The position numbers and the translations under genes were made by a program. This document shows, in pieces, positions 38,101 to 46,355 of a stretch of 64,000 bases of DNA (the stretch's first letter is position 1; the number at the start of each line of letters is the position of its first letter). The stretch lies in assembly GCF_010119545.1 (NCBI RefSeq), contig NZ_JAAEAA010000006.1, positions 62,001-126,000 on the forward strand. Reading direction: 5' to 3'. Below the pieces are notes generated by a model. That model ran no database searches. It saw only the letters and a list, made by a program, of their open reading frames with translations, and was not told the origin of the DNA. Source of the stretch: Pontibacter fetidus (GTDB taxonomy: Bacteria; Bacteroidota; Bacteroidia; Cytophagales; Hymenobacteraceae).

Positions 38101-39097
38101 CTTCACGTGCCACACGGGTTACCTCGTCCGCAAAGATGTTCAGGGAGTCCACCATCTGGTTTACGTTGTCCTTCAGCTGGGCAATTTCACCGCGCACATC
38201 CACCGATACTTTCTGGGTAAGGTCACCTTTCGCAACCGCTGTAGATACGTTGGCAATGTCTCGTACCTGAAGGGTCAGGTTGGCAGCCATGGTATTTACA
38301 TTATCGGTCAGGTCTTTCCATACACCCGCTACGTTTGGTACTGATGCCTGGCCACCCAGTTTACCTTCGGTACCCACTTCAAGGGCCACACGGGTTACCT
38401 CACCGGCAAACAGGTTCAGGTTGTCGATGGTACGGTTAATCGTTTCCGCCATCACCTTAAAGTCACCTGACACCGGGATCTGGAATGTTTCGTCCAGGTT
38501 ACCGCGCGAGATGTTCTTAAGTACTTTACCTACCTCGAGTACCGGTACCGCAATCGAATCCACAAGACCATTGATGTTGTTGATCATGTCCTTCCAGAAA
38601 CCGGAAGCGTTCTCAGCAGAAGCACGGGCTTTCAGGTTACCCTCCACACCGGCTACTTTAGAGATACGTGACACCTCGCCACCCACACCACCGATCATCT
38701 CCACCATCGAGTTATAAGCTTCTGCTATCTCGGCAAAAATGTCGTTGTTCTGTTTGGTCAGTCGCACCGAGATATCCCCTTTTTTAAAGGCATCGAGTGC
38801 GTAGAGGACCTTGTTCAGTTGCTCGTTAATATAGTCGGGGTTCTGCAACAATCCTTCATCAGAAATGCTGGTGTTCCCGTTAACGGCACCGTTAATCGGT
38901 TTTTCGGGCGAACTGGCTGGCTTCTCAGTTGATGTTCCGGCTTCTGATACTATAGTTGCATCCGGAGCATCTGTTGTAGCTGTAGCAGTTGCTTTTTTAC
39001 CGTTACCTTTTTTAGGCACCGTTGGTATTGCTGCACTGCCCTCTTCATCACTGATGAGCTTATCCTTGCTCAACTTCAAGTTTTTACCTAAGGCCAT
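35141..39097 (-). CDS. Soluble methyl-accepting chemoreceptor with nine tandem double-HAMP repeats
   Basis: A 1318-residue receptor without signal peptide or membrane helix, so cytoplasmic. Residues 1-90 are low-complexity and charged. Residues 137-964 are nine consecutive 92-residue units, each made of two HAMP-like helix pairs (motif [18 protein letters not shown]). Residues 965-1290 form the methyl-accepting signalling coiled coil, with the canonical hairpin tip [19 protein letters not shown] (from 1095) and [16 protein letters not shown]. The end is a basic Thr/Arg tail. It is followed immediately by cheW and preceded by a parA gene. The signal it senses is unknown; no ligand domain other than the HAMP array is visible. 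Confidence 0.93.
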   Translation of the reverse strand: MALGKNLKLSKDKLISDEEGSAAIPTVPKKGNGKKATATATTDAPDATIVSEAGTSTEKPASSPEKPINGAVNGNTSISDEGLLQNPDYINEQLNKVLYALDAFKKGDISVRLTKQNNDIFAEIAEAYNSMVEMIGGVGGEVSRISKVAGVEGNLKARASAENASGFWKDMINNINGLVDSIAVPVLEVGKVLKNISRGNLDETFQIPVSGDFKVMAETINRTIDNLNLFAGEVTRVALEVGTEGKLGGQASVPNVAGVWKDLTDNVNTMAANLTLQVRDIANVSTAVAKGDLTQKVSVDVRGEIAQLKDNVNQMVDSLNIFADEVTRVAREVGTEGKLGGQAKVPNVGGVWKELTDNVNTMASNLTSQVRDIANVSTAVAKGDLKQKITVNVRGEMADLKENINQMVDSLNIFAGEVTRVAREVGTEGKLGGQANVPKVEGTWKELTENVNLMASNLTLQVRDIANVATAVAKGDLTQKVSVDVKGELGDLKDILNEMVDRLNVFGAEVSRVAREVGTEGILGGQANVPNVGGVWKDLTDNVNYMASNLTSQVRDIANVATAVAKGDLSQKITVNVKGELADLKGNLNQMVDSLNIFADEVTRVAREVGTEGKLGGQAIVPNVAGVWKDLTDHVNTMAANLTLQVRDIANVSTAVAKGDLTQKITVDVKGEMLSLKENINQMVDSLNIFAGEVTRVALEVGTEGKLGGQAVVPNVGGTWKELTDNVNAMAGNLTVQLRDVSKVATAIASGDLTQKITVDVRGEILQIKDVINIMVDQLSSFASEVTRVAREVGTEGKLGGQAKVIGVAGTWKDLTDNVNTMASNLTTQVRGIVKVVTAVSKGDLTQKLSLEARGEVAELAETINTMVVDLNRLAGEVSRVARVAGVEGKLTERATLKGVGGSWKELVDTLNDLLESIVTPVLEVSRVVRAISEGDLTQKAEIQTAGDILDMANALNLAVDNLNALLGEINDSSLVVGSSSEEMATKGLDMNKVTLDVALAMQQMAEGAQNQALKTDQAFKLIEEIMKGTKETANRAEVVNKTALLGEESSQIGLKTVAEVVKNMEEISSSAALTAKTIEVLSTRSQEISKSLGVITDIAAQTNLLALNAAIEAARAGEAGRGFAVVAEEIRKLAEGSRKSASEIATLVEDVKKDTASAATAISTMEGRVLKGKNATFEASSAFKNIAASSGETLRTAQDILTATEVQKSSIGDVVKYVEEVVAIAEQTASGTQQVASTAKQLSTSMQELTSSSQNLNDIAADLQISISAFKLIDGNIIFNHSKPKRLTSIPSNNGVGKQRTPARTQATGRTNRLGNN
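36206..38689 (-). repeat. Nine tandem 276-bp units encoding 92-residue poly-HAMP repeats
   Basis: The units correspond to protein residues 137-228, 229-320 and so on to 873-964, exactly 92 residues each. Units 1-7 are very alike in DNA as well as protein. Bases near 37256 and 38082 (three units apart) match over about 80 bases with few changes. Units 1 and 3 share LTLQ and QKVSVDV, units 2 and 4 share LTSQ and QKITVNV, implying a duplicated two-unit block. The first and the last unit are the most diverged. Comparable 92-residue HAMP repeats are known in group III fungal kinases (Nik1/Os-1). Confidence 0.9.
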
Positions 39098-39234
39098 ATG
39101 TGTTCTGTTGAATTGCTGTTTGAATTGTACTGAAAAGACAAAAATCTCCTTTTCTGCCCCCTATTACAGGAGCGCACGATATGCAATGCAAATTAATCAA
39201 TTTAAATGGTTTGTTCAAATGTGGTATGGTAGCA

Positions 39235-39981
39235 TTACCGGGTTATAAATTCTTCGGCCAGGGCCATATAATCTTTTGCTCCATTAGAGGTGGCATCATA
39301 TTCCATTATACTTCTTCCAAATGAGGGAGCTTCGGCGAGTTTAACATTTAACCGTATGCTTTGTTTAAAAATATGCTCTTTCACGTTCTGTTGCAGGTAT
39401 TCCAACACTTCCAGGCTTAGCTTTCTGCGCATATCAAACATGACAACTACGATGCCTTTTATTTTAAGTTTCGGATTAAACGCTTTTTTTATTTTTTGCA
39501 CCGTATTTAAGATCTGATCGAGCCCCTGCAGGGTTAGCACTTCCATCTGCAATGGTATCAAAACTTCGTCGGAGGCGGTAAGTGCATTTAATGTTAGCAC
39601 CGATAAGGATGGCGGGCAATCAATCAGGATATAGTCAAAGCCTTTCAGATCTTTCAGCATTGAGTACAGAAATTTCTCACGTTCCGGCTGCGAAACCAGT
39701 GATATTTCAATATCTACCAGCTCGTTAGAACCTGGCGCAATCCAGAGCCCGTCTTTTTCGACCAGCACTTCCTGTAACGTGGTGTTGCCTAAAAATGCAT
39801 CGGCAAGGGTCGCTTTTGGTTCTGTTACAGCTAGTGAGTAAGATAAATTGCCCTGTGGGTCGAGGTCAACAAGTAGGACGCGTTTGCCCAGTTTGCTTAA
39901 AGCACTGCCAAGGTTTATAGTTGTAGTCGTTTTACCTGTGCCACCCTTCTGGTTTATGACGGCTACTGTGGTTGTTGCCAT
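39235..39981 (-). CDS. ParA-family ATPase (Soj/PpfA-like), probable chemosensory-cluster positioning protein
   Basis: A 248-residue ATPase with a deviant Walker A (KGGTGKTT), VDLDPQGNLS and IDCPPSLS motifs of the Soj-type ParA family, without an N-terminal DNA-binding extension. It has no adjacent parB and lies 137 bases upstream of the soluble receptor gene in the same orientation. In Rhodobacter sphaeroides a ParA homologue (PpfA) in a chemotaxis operon positions cytoplasmic receptor clusters; a matching role here is inference from gene order and the receptor's lack of membrane helices. Confidence 0.88.
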   Translation of the reverse strand: MATTTVAVINQKGGTGKTTTTINLGSALSKLGKRVLLVDLDPQGNLSYSLAVTEPKATLADAFLGNTTLQEVLVEKDGLWIAPGSNELVDIEISLVSQPEREKFLYSMLKDLKGFDYILIDCPPSLSVLTLNALTASDEVLIPLQMEVLTLQGLDQILNTVQKIKKAFNPKLKIKGIVVVMFDMRRKLSLEVLEYLQQNVKEHIFKQSIRLNVKLAEAPSFGRSIMEYDATSNGAKDYMALAEEFITR

Positions 39982-40067
39982 AGTATAGTTGCGTTGAAGT
40001 ATAAGCAGTTTTTAAAACCGCAGCCCTAATCTAAGTATAAAATAAGCGTAAGCCAAAAGCGCCTATA

Positions 40068-40562
40068 CTATAGCGCCTGTGCAAGACTGCTTCCGGCAAG
40101 TTCGCCGGTGGTAACGTAAATGTCCTGCCATTGCTCCAGTTGCAGCGACACGGCTACTACCTGCCCTGGCTCCATGTAGGCTAAATTCTTGTTTACCAGG
40201 TTTCTGAGCAATTGGGTAAGCGCCGGGTTGTGCGATACAAGCAAGACTTTTTTTACGCTGTCCGGTAACTGGCTTATACTTCTAAGCAACTGGCTTTCTT
40301 TCGGATTATAAATTTCAGGGTCGTACAGGATATGGTCGTGGTTGAAGTATAGGCGGTTGGCAACTATATGGGCAGTAGCGCTGGCACGACGTGCGGGGCT
40401 GCACAGGATGGCATCTACTTTCTGGTAGTGTTCGCGCACCCATTTACCTGTTTCGTTTGCCTGCCGTATACCTTCTGGGGTAAGCTCCCGCTCAAAATCG
40501 GGTTGTAACGGATAAGGGTCATAAGTTTCTGCATGGCGGCAGATAAAGAGGTATCGTTGCAT
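40068..40562 (-). CDS. Histidine-phosphatase-family protein (SixA-like)
   Basis: A 164-residue protein with the phosphohistidine motif RHAE at residues 9-12 (nucleophile His10), a conserved SPARRA segment, and SHNPALT carrying the second catalytic His. The length fits the SixA group, some of which remove phosphate from His-containing phosphotransfer domains. It lies upstream of and on the same strand as parA, but the gap of 86 bases and the intervening sequence make co-transcription uncertain. Confidence 0.85.
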   Translation of the reverse strand: MQRYLFICRHAETYDPYPLQPDFERELTPEGIRQANETGKWVREHYQKVDAILCSPARRASATAHIVANRLYFNHDHILYDPEIYNPKESQLLRSISQLPDSVKKVLLVSHNPALTQLLRNLVNKNLAYMEPGQVVAVSLQLEQWQDIYVTTGELAGSSLAQAL

Positions 40563-40729
40563 AAGTTTTGCAGATGTTGCCGTATAGCTGCTAAATAAAT
40601 AATACTGCTTGTTTTAAAGGGTAATTTAAGAAGTATTAAACCTATGTTATAGGATGTAGGTTGTAAAAGTCAGAAAAAAAACATGAACTTTGGGCAAAAT
40701 TGAGCTCCGACCGGTTGTAACTATAAAGG

Positions 40730-43156
40730 ATGATAAAAAACTTAGTCATAGTAGAGTCGCCTGCCAAGGCCAAAACGATAGAAGGGTATTTAGGGAAGGA
40801 TTTCGTGGTAAAGTCGAGTTTCGGCCATGTGCGGGACCTGCCTAAAGACAACAATGCCATCGATATCGAAAATGGATTTAAGCCCACGTATGTTATCAGT
40901 AGTGATAAGAAAGATGTGGTAGCCCAACTCCGTAAACTGGCAAAAGAAGCAGAAACCGTATGGCTCGCATCCGATGATGACCGCGAAGGAGAAGCCATTT
41001 CGTGGCACCTGACCGAAGCCCTGAACCTGAACGATTCTAAAATTCGCCGCATCGTTTTCCGGGAAATTACCAAGAACGCTATACTTAACGCGATAAATTC
41101 GCCGCGAACTATAGACATGGACCTGGTTAACGCACAACAGGCCCGCCGTATCCTGGACCGCCTGGTTGGTTTTGAACTATCTCCTGTGCTCTGGAAGAAA
41201 ATAAAGACCGGTTTATCTGCTGGACGAGTGCAGTCAGTGGCCGTACGACTGGTTGTAGAGCGTGAGCGTGAGATTGAGAAATTTAAATCCGAAGCGACAT
41301 TCAGAATAACCGCTACGTTTGATGTACAGGGAAAAACACTGGAAGCGGAACTGCCAACCAAGTATAAAACCGAAGACGAAGCGCAGGCCTTTTTAGAGAA
41401 ATGCATTGGTGCTGCTTATACGATAGAGAACCTGGAGAAAAAGCCGCTGAAGCGCAGCCCTGCTCCTCCGTTTACGACCTCTACGTTACAACAGGAAGCC
41501 AGCCGTAAACTATACTTTTCGGTGGCACAAACCATGACGGTGGCACAGCGCCTGTACGAAGCCGGTAAGATATCTTACATGCGTACTGACTCCGTTAATT
41601 TATCGGACGAGGCCATTGCAGGAGCATCAAACGCTATTCAGAATTCTTTTGGAGAGAAGTTTGTAAAGACCCGCCGCTTTAAGACCAAATCGGCCTCTGC
41701 ACAGGAAGCGCACGAAGCCATCCGCCCTACCGACTTTACCAAAATGACGGTAAGCGACGACCGTAACGAACAACGCCTGTACGAACTAATCTGGAAACGC
41801 GCGATCGCTTCGCAAATGGCTGATGCCGAGATCGAGAAAACTACAGCAACTATAGGTATCTCAACACAGCCTGAAAAACTGATCGCTACCGGTGAGGTTA
41901 TCAAATTTGAGGGTTTCCTGAAAGTATACATTGAGTCGAAAGACGATGATGAGGCGACGGATGAAGATGTAAAAGGGATGCTGCCACCTATTTCGGTTGG
42001 TCAAACTATAGATCTGCGCCAGATGTTGGCTACGCAGCGCTACAGTCGCCCAGCTGCCCGCTACACCGAAGCCAGCCTTGTAAAGAAACTGGAAGAAATG
42101 GGTATTGGCCGGCCATCTACTTACGCTCCAACTATATCAACAATACAAAAGCGTGGTTATGTAGAGAAAGATAGCCGCGAAGGGAAAGAACGGCCTTTCA
42201 GAGTGCTTACTTTAAAGAAGGACGAGATCAGCGCGCAGACCAAAACCGAGATAACCGGTGCCGAAAAGGCAAAGCTTTTCCCGACGGACATGGCCATGGT
42301 GGTAAATGACTTTTTGGTTGACCACTTCCCTACGGTAATTGATTACTCTTTTACAGCAAAAGTAGAAGCTGAATTTGATGAGATTGCCCAGGGCCATGAA
42401 GAATGGAAAGCTATGCTGGAGAAATTCTATGGCAAATTCCATGAGCGTATTGAGTCCAGTGAAAGTATAGATCGTGCCGCTGTATCGGGGGCCAGAGAAC
42501 TGGGTATTGACCCAAATACTGGCAAGAAACTGATCGCTAAACTGGGTCGTTTTGGTCCGTTTGTACAGCTAGGCGAAGAAGATCCGGAAACAGGTGTAAA
42601 GCCGACCTATGCCAGCCTGCGCAAAGGGCAGTTCCTGGAAAGTATAACTCTGGAAGATGCGCTGGAACTGTTTAAATTACCGCGTGTGGTAGGTGTTTAT
42701 GAGGATAAGGAAATGAAAGCTGCCATTGGTCGTTTTGGTCCTTATATCAGTCACAACAGCAAATTTTACTCGCTGCCAAAACACCTGGACCCAATGCTGG
42801 TAACCCCGGAAGAAGCTATTGAACTGATCGAGCAAAAACGCAAAGCCGATTCAGAAAAACTGATCAAATCGTTTGACGAGAACCCGGAGGTACAGGTGCT
42901 AAATGGCCGTTATGGTCCTTACATTGTAGTTGGCAAAAAGAACGTAAAGATACCGAAAGGCAAGGAACCGCTGGAGTTAACCTTACAGGAATGTTTAGAC
43001 TTGGCGGAAGCTACACCAGACAAGAAAGGCAAAGGTGGTTTTAAGAAGAAAGCTGAAACTACGACAGCAGAAAAGAAACCGGCTGCAAAAAAGGCACAAG
43101 CTAAAAAAGCTGCACCCAAAGCAAAAGCGGCAGCTAAGCCAAAAGCGAAGAAGTAA
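40730..43156 (+). CDS. topA: DNA topoisomerase I
   Basis: An 808-residue type IA topoisomerase that relaxes negative supercoils. It has a TOPRIM domain (LVIVESPAKAKTIEGYLG and the SDDDREGEAI acidic triad), and the active-site Tyr in SYMRTDSVNLS at about residue 285. Repeated C-terminal modules with GRFGPF/GRYGPYI motifs replace the usual Zn fingers. The Lys/Ala-rich tail of about 45 residues (KKPAAKKAQAKKAAPKAK) resembles histone-H1-like extensions and should bind DNA non-specifically. Divergent from the phosphatase gene; monocistronic. Confidence 0.95.
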   Translation: MIKNLVIVESPAKAKTIEGYLGKDFVVKSSFGHVRDLPKDNNAIDIENGFKPTYVISSDKKDVVAQLRKLAKEAETVWLASDDDREGEAISWHLTEALNLNDSKIRRIVFREITKNAILNAINSPRTIDMDLVNAQQARRILDRLVGFELSPVLWKKIKTGLSAGRVQSVAVRLVVEREREIEKFKSEATFRITATFDVQGKTLEAELPTKYKTEDEAQAFLEKCIGAAYTIENLEKKPLKRSPAPPFTTSTLQQEASRKLYFSVAQTMTVAQRLYEAGKISYMRTDSVNLSDEAIAGASNAIQNSFGEKFVKTRRFKTKSASAQEAHEAIRPTDFTKMTVSDDRNEQRLYELIWKRAIASQMADAEIEKTTATIGISTQPEKLIATGEVIKFEGFLKVYIESKDDDEATDEDVKGMLPPISVGQTIDLRQMLATQRYSRPAARYTEASLVKKLEEMGIGRPSTYAPTISTIQKRGYVEKDSREGKERPFRVLTLKKDEISAQTKTEITGAEKAKLFPTDMAMVVNDFLVDHFPTVIDYSFTAKVEAEFDEIAQGHEEWKAMLEKFYGKFHERIESSESIDRAAVSGARELGIDPNTGKKLIAKLGRFGPFVQLGEEDPETGVKPTYASLRKGQFLESITLEDALELFKLPRVVGVYEDKEMKAAIGRFGPYISHNSKFYSLPKHLDPMLVTPEEAIELIEQKRKADSEKLIKSFDENPEVQVLNGRYGPYIVVGKKNVKIPKGKEPLELTLQECLDLAEATPDKKGKGGFKKKAETTTAEKKPAAKKAQAKKAAPKAKAAAKPKAKK

Positions 43157-43181
43157 AAGTTTAGTTATCGTTATGAATAAG

Positions 43182-43215
43182 AAAAGCGCTGCAGGTTTAT
43201 ACTGGCAGCGCTTTT
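43182..43215 (+). terminator. Terminator after topA
   Basis: An 11-bp stem (AAAAGCGCTGC with GCAGCGCTTTT), 12-base loop, T-run. Confidence 0.85.
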
Positions 43216-43232
43216 TAGTTTTATTACTTTTT

Positions 43233-43918
43233 GTCATTCTGAGCGAAGCCGAGGGATTTTATGTACCCTATAATTCAAGTCTATGGTTTTCTTTTGTCAT
43301 TTCGAACAACTAGAAAATCAAAGTGCTATAGTTTGCTATAGTTGGTGAAGACCTAGCAGCGTGTGCAGTTCCTGCTAGCGTCTGGGCTATAGCTCTATAA
43401 TTTGTAATTCGTATCAAACTATCATTTTATAGTTTCCTTTAATCCTGGGAGCTTTACTTACCCATCGTTCTATAGTTCACTTTGGTACCCTCACGGCCGG
43501 GAGGCCCCGTCTTCGGGCATCGCGCTGCTGCCTTCTTGCTACACTCGTGCCTTCTTGCTACACTCGTGCCTCGTGTTGGCTCACGCCACCGCAACAAGTC
43601 AAAGGCGCTCAACCCAAAGACTGTGATCTTTCTACTATTGACCTATAGCTATAGTTTGAACTTGCTCGCTTCGAAATTGATCGTGGCTATAATTCCGGAG
43701 GGACAGGTCGCGACCTGTCCGCTTCAAAGGCTGTTACTATAACTAACTCAGATTTCTCCTTTTATCGAAAGGCCAGTTGGATAAGCAGTAGCAGATAAAG
43801 TCCCCCTTTGAAGGGGGCAGGGGGATGTTAAAGCAGCAACTATGAAACTATAGCTTTAACCATAGCTATAGCCATAAAAACTCCCTCTCCTGTTTTTAGG
43901 AGAGGGCTGGGGTGAGGT
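43233..43918. repeat. Composite intergenic repeat, copy B
   Basis: Second copy of the mosaic. It has the GCAGTTCCTGCTAGCG left module, the TCCTGGGAGCTTTACTTACC core (43443-43628), the palindrome GGACAGGTCGCGACCTGTCC at 43701-43720, the CCCCCTTTGAAGGGGG hairpin at about 43802, and a right module CTCCTGTTTTTAGGAGAGGG near 43885 shared with copy C. It carries a 19-bp tandem duplication at 43531-43549 and 43550-43568. It lies between convergent topA and the GT61 gene. The open frame at 43482-43742 is an artefact of the repeat. Confidence 0.75.
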
Positions 43919-43936
43919 AAAACTATGTAAAAGAAA

Positions 43937-45028
43937 CTATAGCTTACTCAACCATCTCTCTACTTGCGGCACATCTATAGTATAATTCTCTCGCATATCA
44001 CCTACACTACCAACTATAGCCGAGTATTCGAAACCAAGGCCTTTGCATAACAGGAAATAATGTGTCTTGATGAGATTGGAGGGATGAAATTCAAGGACTT
44101 TGCAGTTCTCAGAAAATAGAAGGTTTGTAAGTCCGGCACCGTGCGGGGCAACTATAGTTTCAGTGGTATAAAACAACTGTACTTGCTCCTGGTAACTTAA
44201 CTCCTCAGCCCTTACAATTTCAAAATTATGCTTTGCTAAAATAGGCAGTAACTCCTGCTCATTCAGCACACGGCGGGTCTTGGCATTTGCCCTACTGATG
44301 TAAATGCGCTTCTTTAATGTTGTGGGCTGAACTCCGTAACCTTTCCATAGTTTATTCCGCAACCAGGCTCCAACCTCTTTTGGCAAGTATCCGCTTTGGG
44401 TATTGGCCATAAACGATGGAAGTATAAATTCTTCTAGCTGCCACTTTTCATGCTTGCCAATGTATACAACTGTAGCCTGAGGGTACTCCTGAAGTATAAA
44501 TTGCAACGTCTGTAGCATGTAAGCCGGCAGGTCGCGGCGCATGATTACCTGCACGGGTTCCTTAACCTCCTGAAGTACGAAGTATAAACGTGGAAGGCAA
44601 TCGAAGAACCAATGATAATTATTGTTTGTGGCCCAGGGTAAATGGAGCACCGAAGTATAAAGTCCTTGTTTGTAGCTTGGCAACAGCAAGGCAGGGGTTT
44701 TATAGGCCGAAGACTTTGCCAGGCGGCTTACATCAAACACCGACTCAACTATAACTTTGCCGTCCTGAACTATAGCACCGGAATTACCTAAGATTAAAGC
44801 CTCACGCAACTTAACCAGATACTGCTCTTTCTGCCGGTAGCCCAGGCTATAATCTAAACTATAGTTAAAGCTGGCAGCTGCCTGCTCCAGAAATGTCTTT
44901 TCCTGATCGTTGAAGTATAAAACCTGTGTGGGTGCTGTTACTTTTTTAGAAGCATGGTGCAGCACCGACGTGTAACGGAAATAATAACCAGCGGCATGTA
45001 ACAACCCGAAGAAAGCCTTCTTAAGCAT
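43937..45028 (-). CDS. Glycosyltransferase family 61 protein
   Basis: A 363-residue enzyme from the ATG at 45028 (the frame reaches a TTG at 45058). Family marks are NYHWFFDCLPRLYF, KRIYISRANAKTRRVLNE and the nucleotide-binding-like VAPHGAGLTNLLFS. GT61 enzymes transfer xylose or N-acetylglucosamine-type residues to glycans; the exact sugar is unreadable. It is divergent from pseB and therefore at the left border of the pseudaminic-acid locus, so it may assemble the same surface glycan. Confidence 0.88.
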   Translation of the reverse strand: MLKKAFFGLLHAAGYYFRYTSVLHHASKKVTAPTQVLYFNDQEKTFLEQAAASFNYSLDYSLGYRQKEQYLVKLREALILGNSGAIVQDGKVIVESVFDVSRLAKSSAYKTPALLLPSYKQGLYTSVLHLPWATNNNYHWFFDCLPRLYFVLQEVKEPVQVIMRRDLPAYMLQTLQFILQEYPQATVVYIGKHEKWQLEEFILPSFMANTQSGYLPKEVGAWLRNKLWKGYGVQPTTLKKRIYISRANAKTRRVLNEQELLPILAKHNFEIVRAEELSYQEQVQLFYTTETIVAPHGAGLTNLLFSENCKVLEFHPSNLIKTHYFLLCKGLGFEYSAIVGSVGDMRENYTIDVPQVERWLSKL

Positions 45029-45236
45029 AAACGTTATAGTATGGCCTGAAAGGTACAAATTATAGTTTATAGTTAAGAACAGACGTTATCGCCTTTTAGC
45101 AATTACAGCAAGAGACCTGCACTATACGCTACTTACAATTTAACCATTTCGCAATTCAACAATCCACAATTAAATATTTAACTTGCAGCAAAATGTTGGC
45201 TATAGTTTGCCTCATCTATAAAGTTTAAAACACAGC

Positions 45237-46256
45237 ATGGCATTAGACCTTAATCATAAGTCTATACTGGTAACGGGCGGCACGGGCTCGTTCGGAAAGA
45301 AATTTGTAGAAATGGTGTACGCCCGTTTCCCGGACGTAAAGCGCCTTGTCATCTACTCGCGCGACGAGCTGAAGCAATTCGAAATGTCGCAGACGTTCCC
45401 ACACAGCAAGTATAAATCTATCCGGTATTTTATTGGCGATGTGCGTGATGGTGAACGCTTTAAGCGTGCCTGCGAAGGCATCGACATCATCATCCATGCT
45501 GCTGCCATGAAACAGGTGCCGGCTGCCGAATACAACCCTATGGAGTGCATCAAAACGAATGTGTTGGGTGCCGAAAACATCATTAATGCAGCCCTGGATA
45601 GCGGTGTAAAAGATGTGGTTGCGCTTTCTACGGACAAAGCGGCAGCCCCTATAAATCTGTATGGTGCAACAAAACTTTGCTCTGATAAACTTTTTGTCGC
45701 AGCCAATAACATGAAAGGCAAGCGCGACATCAAATTCTCGGTGGTGCGTTATGGCAACGTAATCGGCTCGCGCGGCTCGGTGGTGCCTTTCTTCCTGAAA
45801 AAGCGCGAAGATGGTGTTTTACCTATCACCCACCCGGAAATGACACGCTTTAATATTTCGCTGGAAGAAGGCGTGGAAATGGTTTTCCATGCCCTGGAAA
45901 CACACTGGGGTGGCGAGATATTCGTTCCAAAAATCCCATCTTACGTGATCACAGAGCTAGCCAAAGCGATTGGACCAGATTGTGAGCAGCAGGTTGTAGG
46001 CATCCGTCCGGGTGAGAAACTGCACGAGGAAATGATCACCGAAACCGACTCGCTTAACACCGTGGAGCTGGATAAATATTACGTTATACTTCCGTCTACC
46101 CCAACCTGGACAACCGAAGATTTTCTGAAAGCTTTTGATGGCAAAATGGTGCCACTGGGCTTTAAGTATAACTCCGGCACCAACGACGAATGGCTGGATG
46201 CAGAGCAACTTCGCGACCAGATTCGCTTGCACGTAGATCCAGATTTTAATGTGTAA
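45237..46256 (+). CDS. pseB: UDP-N-acetylglucosamine 4,6-dehydratase (inverting), PseB
   Basis: Catalyses the first step of pseudaminic-acid synthesis: UDP-GlcNAc to the 4-keto-6-deoxy-L-arabino product. A 339-residue short-chain dehydrogenase. The NAD(P)-binding motif TGGTGSFG is near residue 12, and the active-site segment is STDKAAAPINLYGATK. PseB-type enzymes have Lys in the YxxxK-like region and lack membrane segments, unlike the larger CapD/FlaA1 forms. First gene of the pse operon; a 99-base AT-rich repeat gap follows. Confidence 0.93.
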   Translation: MALDLNHKSILVTGGTGSFGKKFVEMVYARFPDVKRLVIYSRDELKQFEMSQTFPHSKYKSIRYFIGDVRDGERFKRACEGIDIIIHAAAMKQVPAAEYNPMECIKTNVLGAENIINAALDSGVKDVVALSTDKAAAPINLYGATKLCSDKLFVAANNMKGKRDIKFSVVRYGNVIGSRGSVVPFFLKKREDGVLPITHPEMTRFNISLEEGVEMVFHALETHWGGEIFVPKIPSYVITELAKAIGPDCEQQVVGIRPGEKLHEEMITETDSLNTVELDKYYVILPSTPTWTTEDFLKAFDGKMVPLGFKYNSGTNDEWLDAEQLRDQIRLHVDPDFNV

Positions 46257-46355
46257 TGAATAATGATGAATCACTGATAATTTACTCATCATCAATTATT
46301 ATAAATTACAGATTGCGGATTACTCATTATTCATTACACATTATTCATTAGAAAT
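46257..46355. repeat. AT-rich short direct/inverted repeats (ATTCATTA type)
   Basis: Gap between pseB and pseC filled with imperfect copies of TAATGAATAATGA and its complement CATTATTCATTA. A similar patch is at 54601-54678. It may form hairpins in the transcript; function unknown. Confidence 0.6.

Noticed and set aside
37196..38344. Long plus-strand open frame (382 codons) opposite the receptor gene
   Set aside because: It is antisense to the HAMP repeats and its own repetitiveness copies theirs; no independent start context or family match.
36206..38689. Idea that the regular 276-bp units are a CRISPR-like or non-coding satellite array
   Set aside because: Units are in frame, encode HAMP domains and have no spacers.
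40642..41406. Minus-strand open frame (254 codons) opposite the start of topA
   Set aside because: Ser/Arg-rich antisense shadow of topA; topA frame is fully supported by motifs.
43482..43742. Open frame (86 codons) in composite repeat copy B
   Set aside because: Spans the non-coding repeat, including the 20-bp palindrome, and is not kept in copies A and C.
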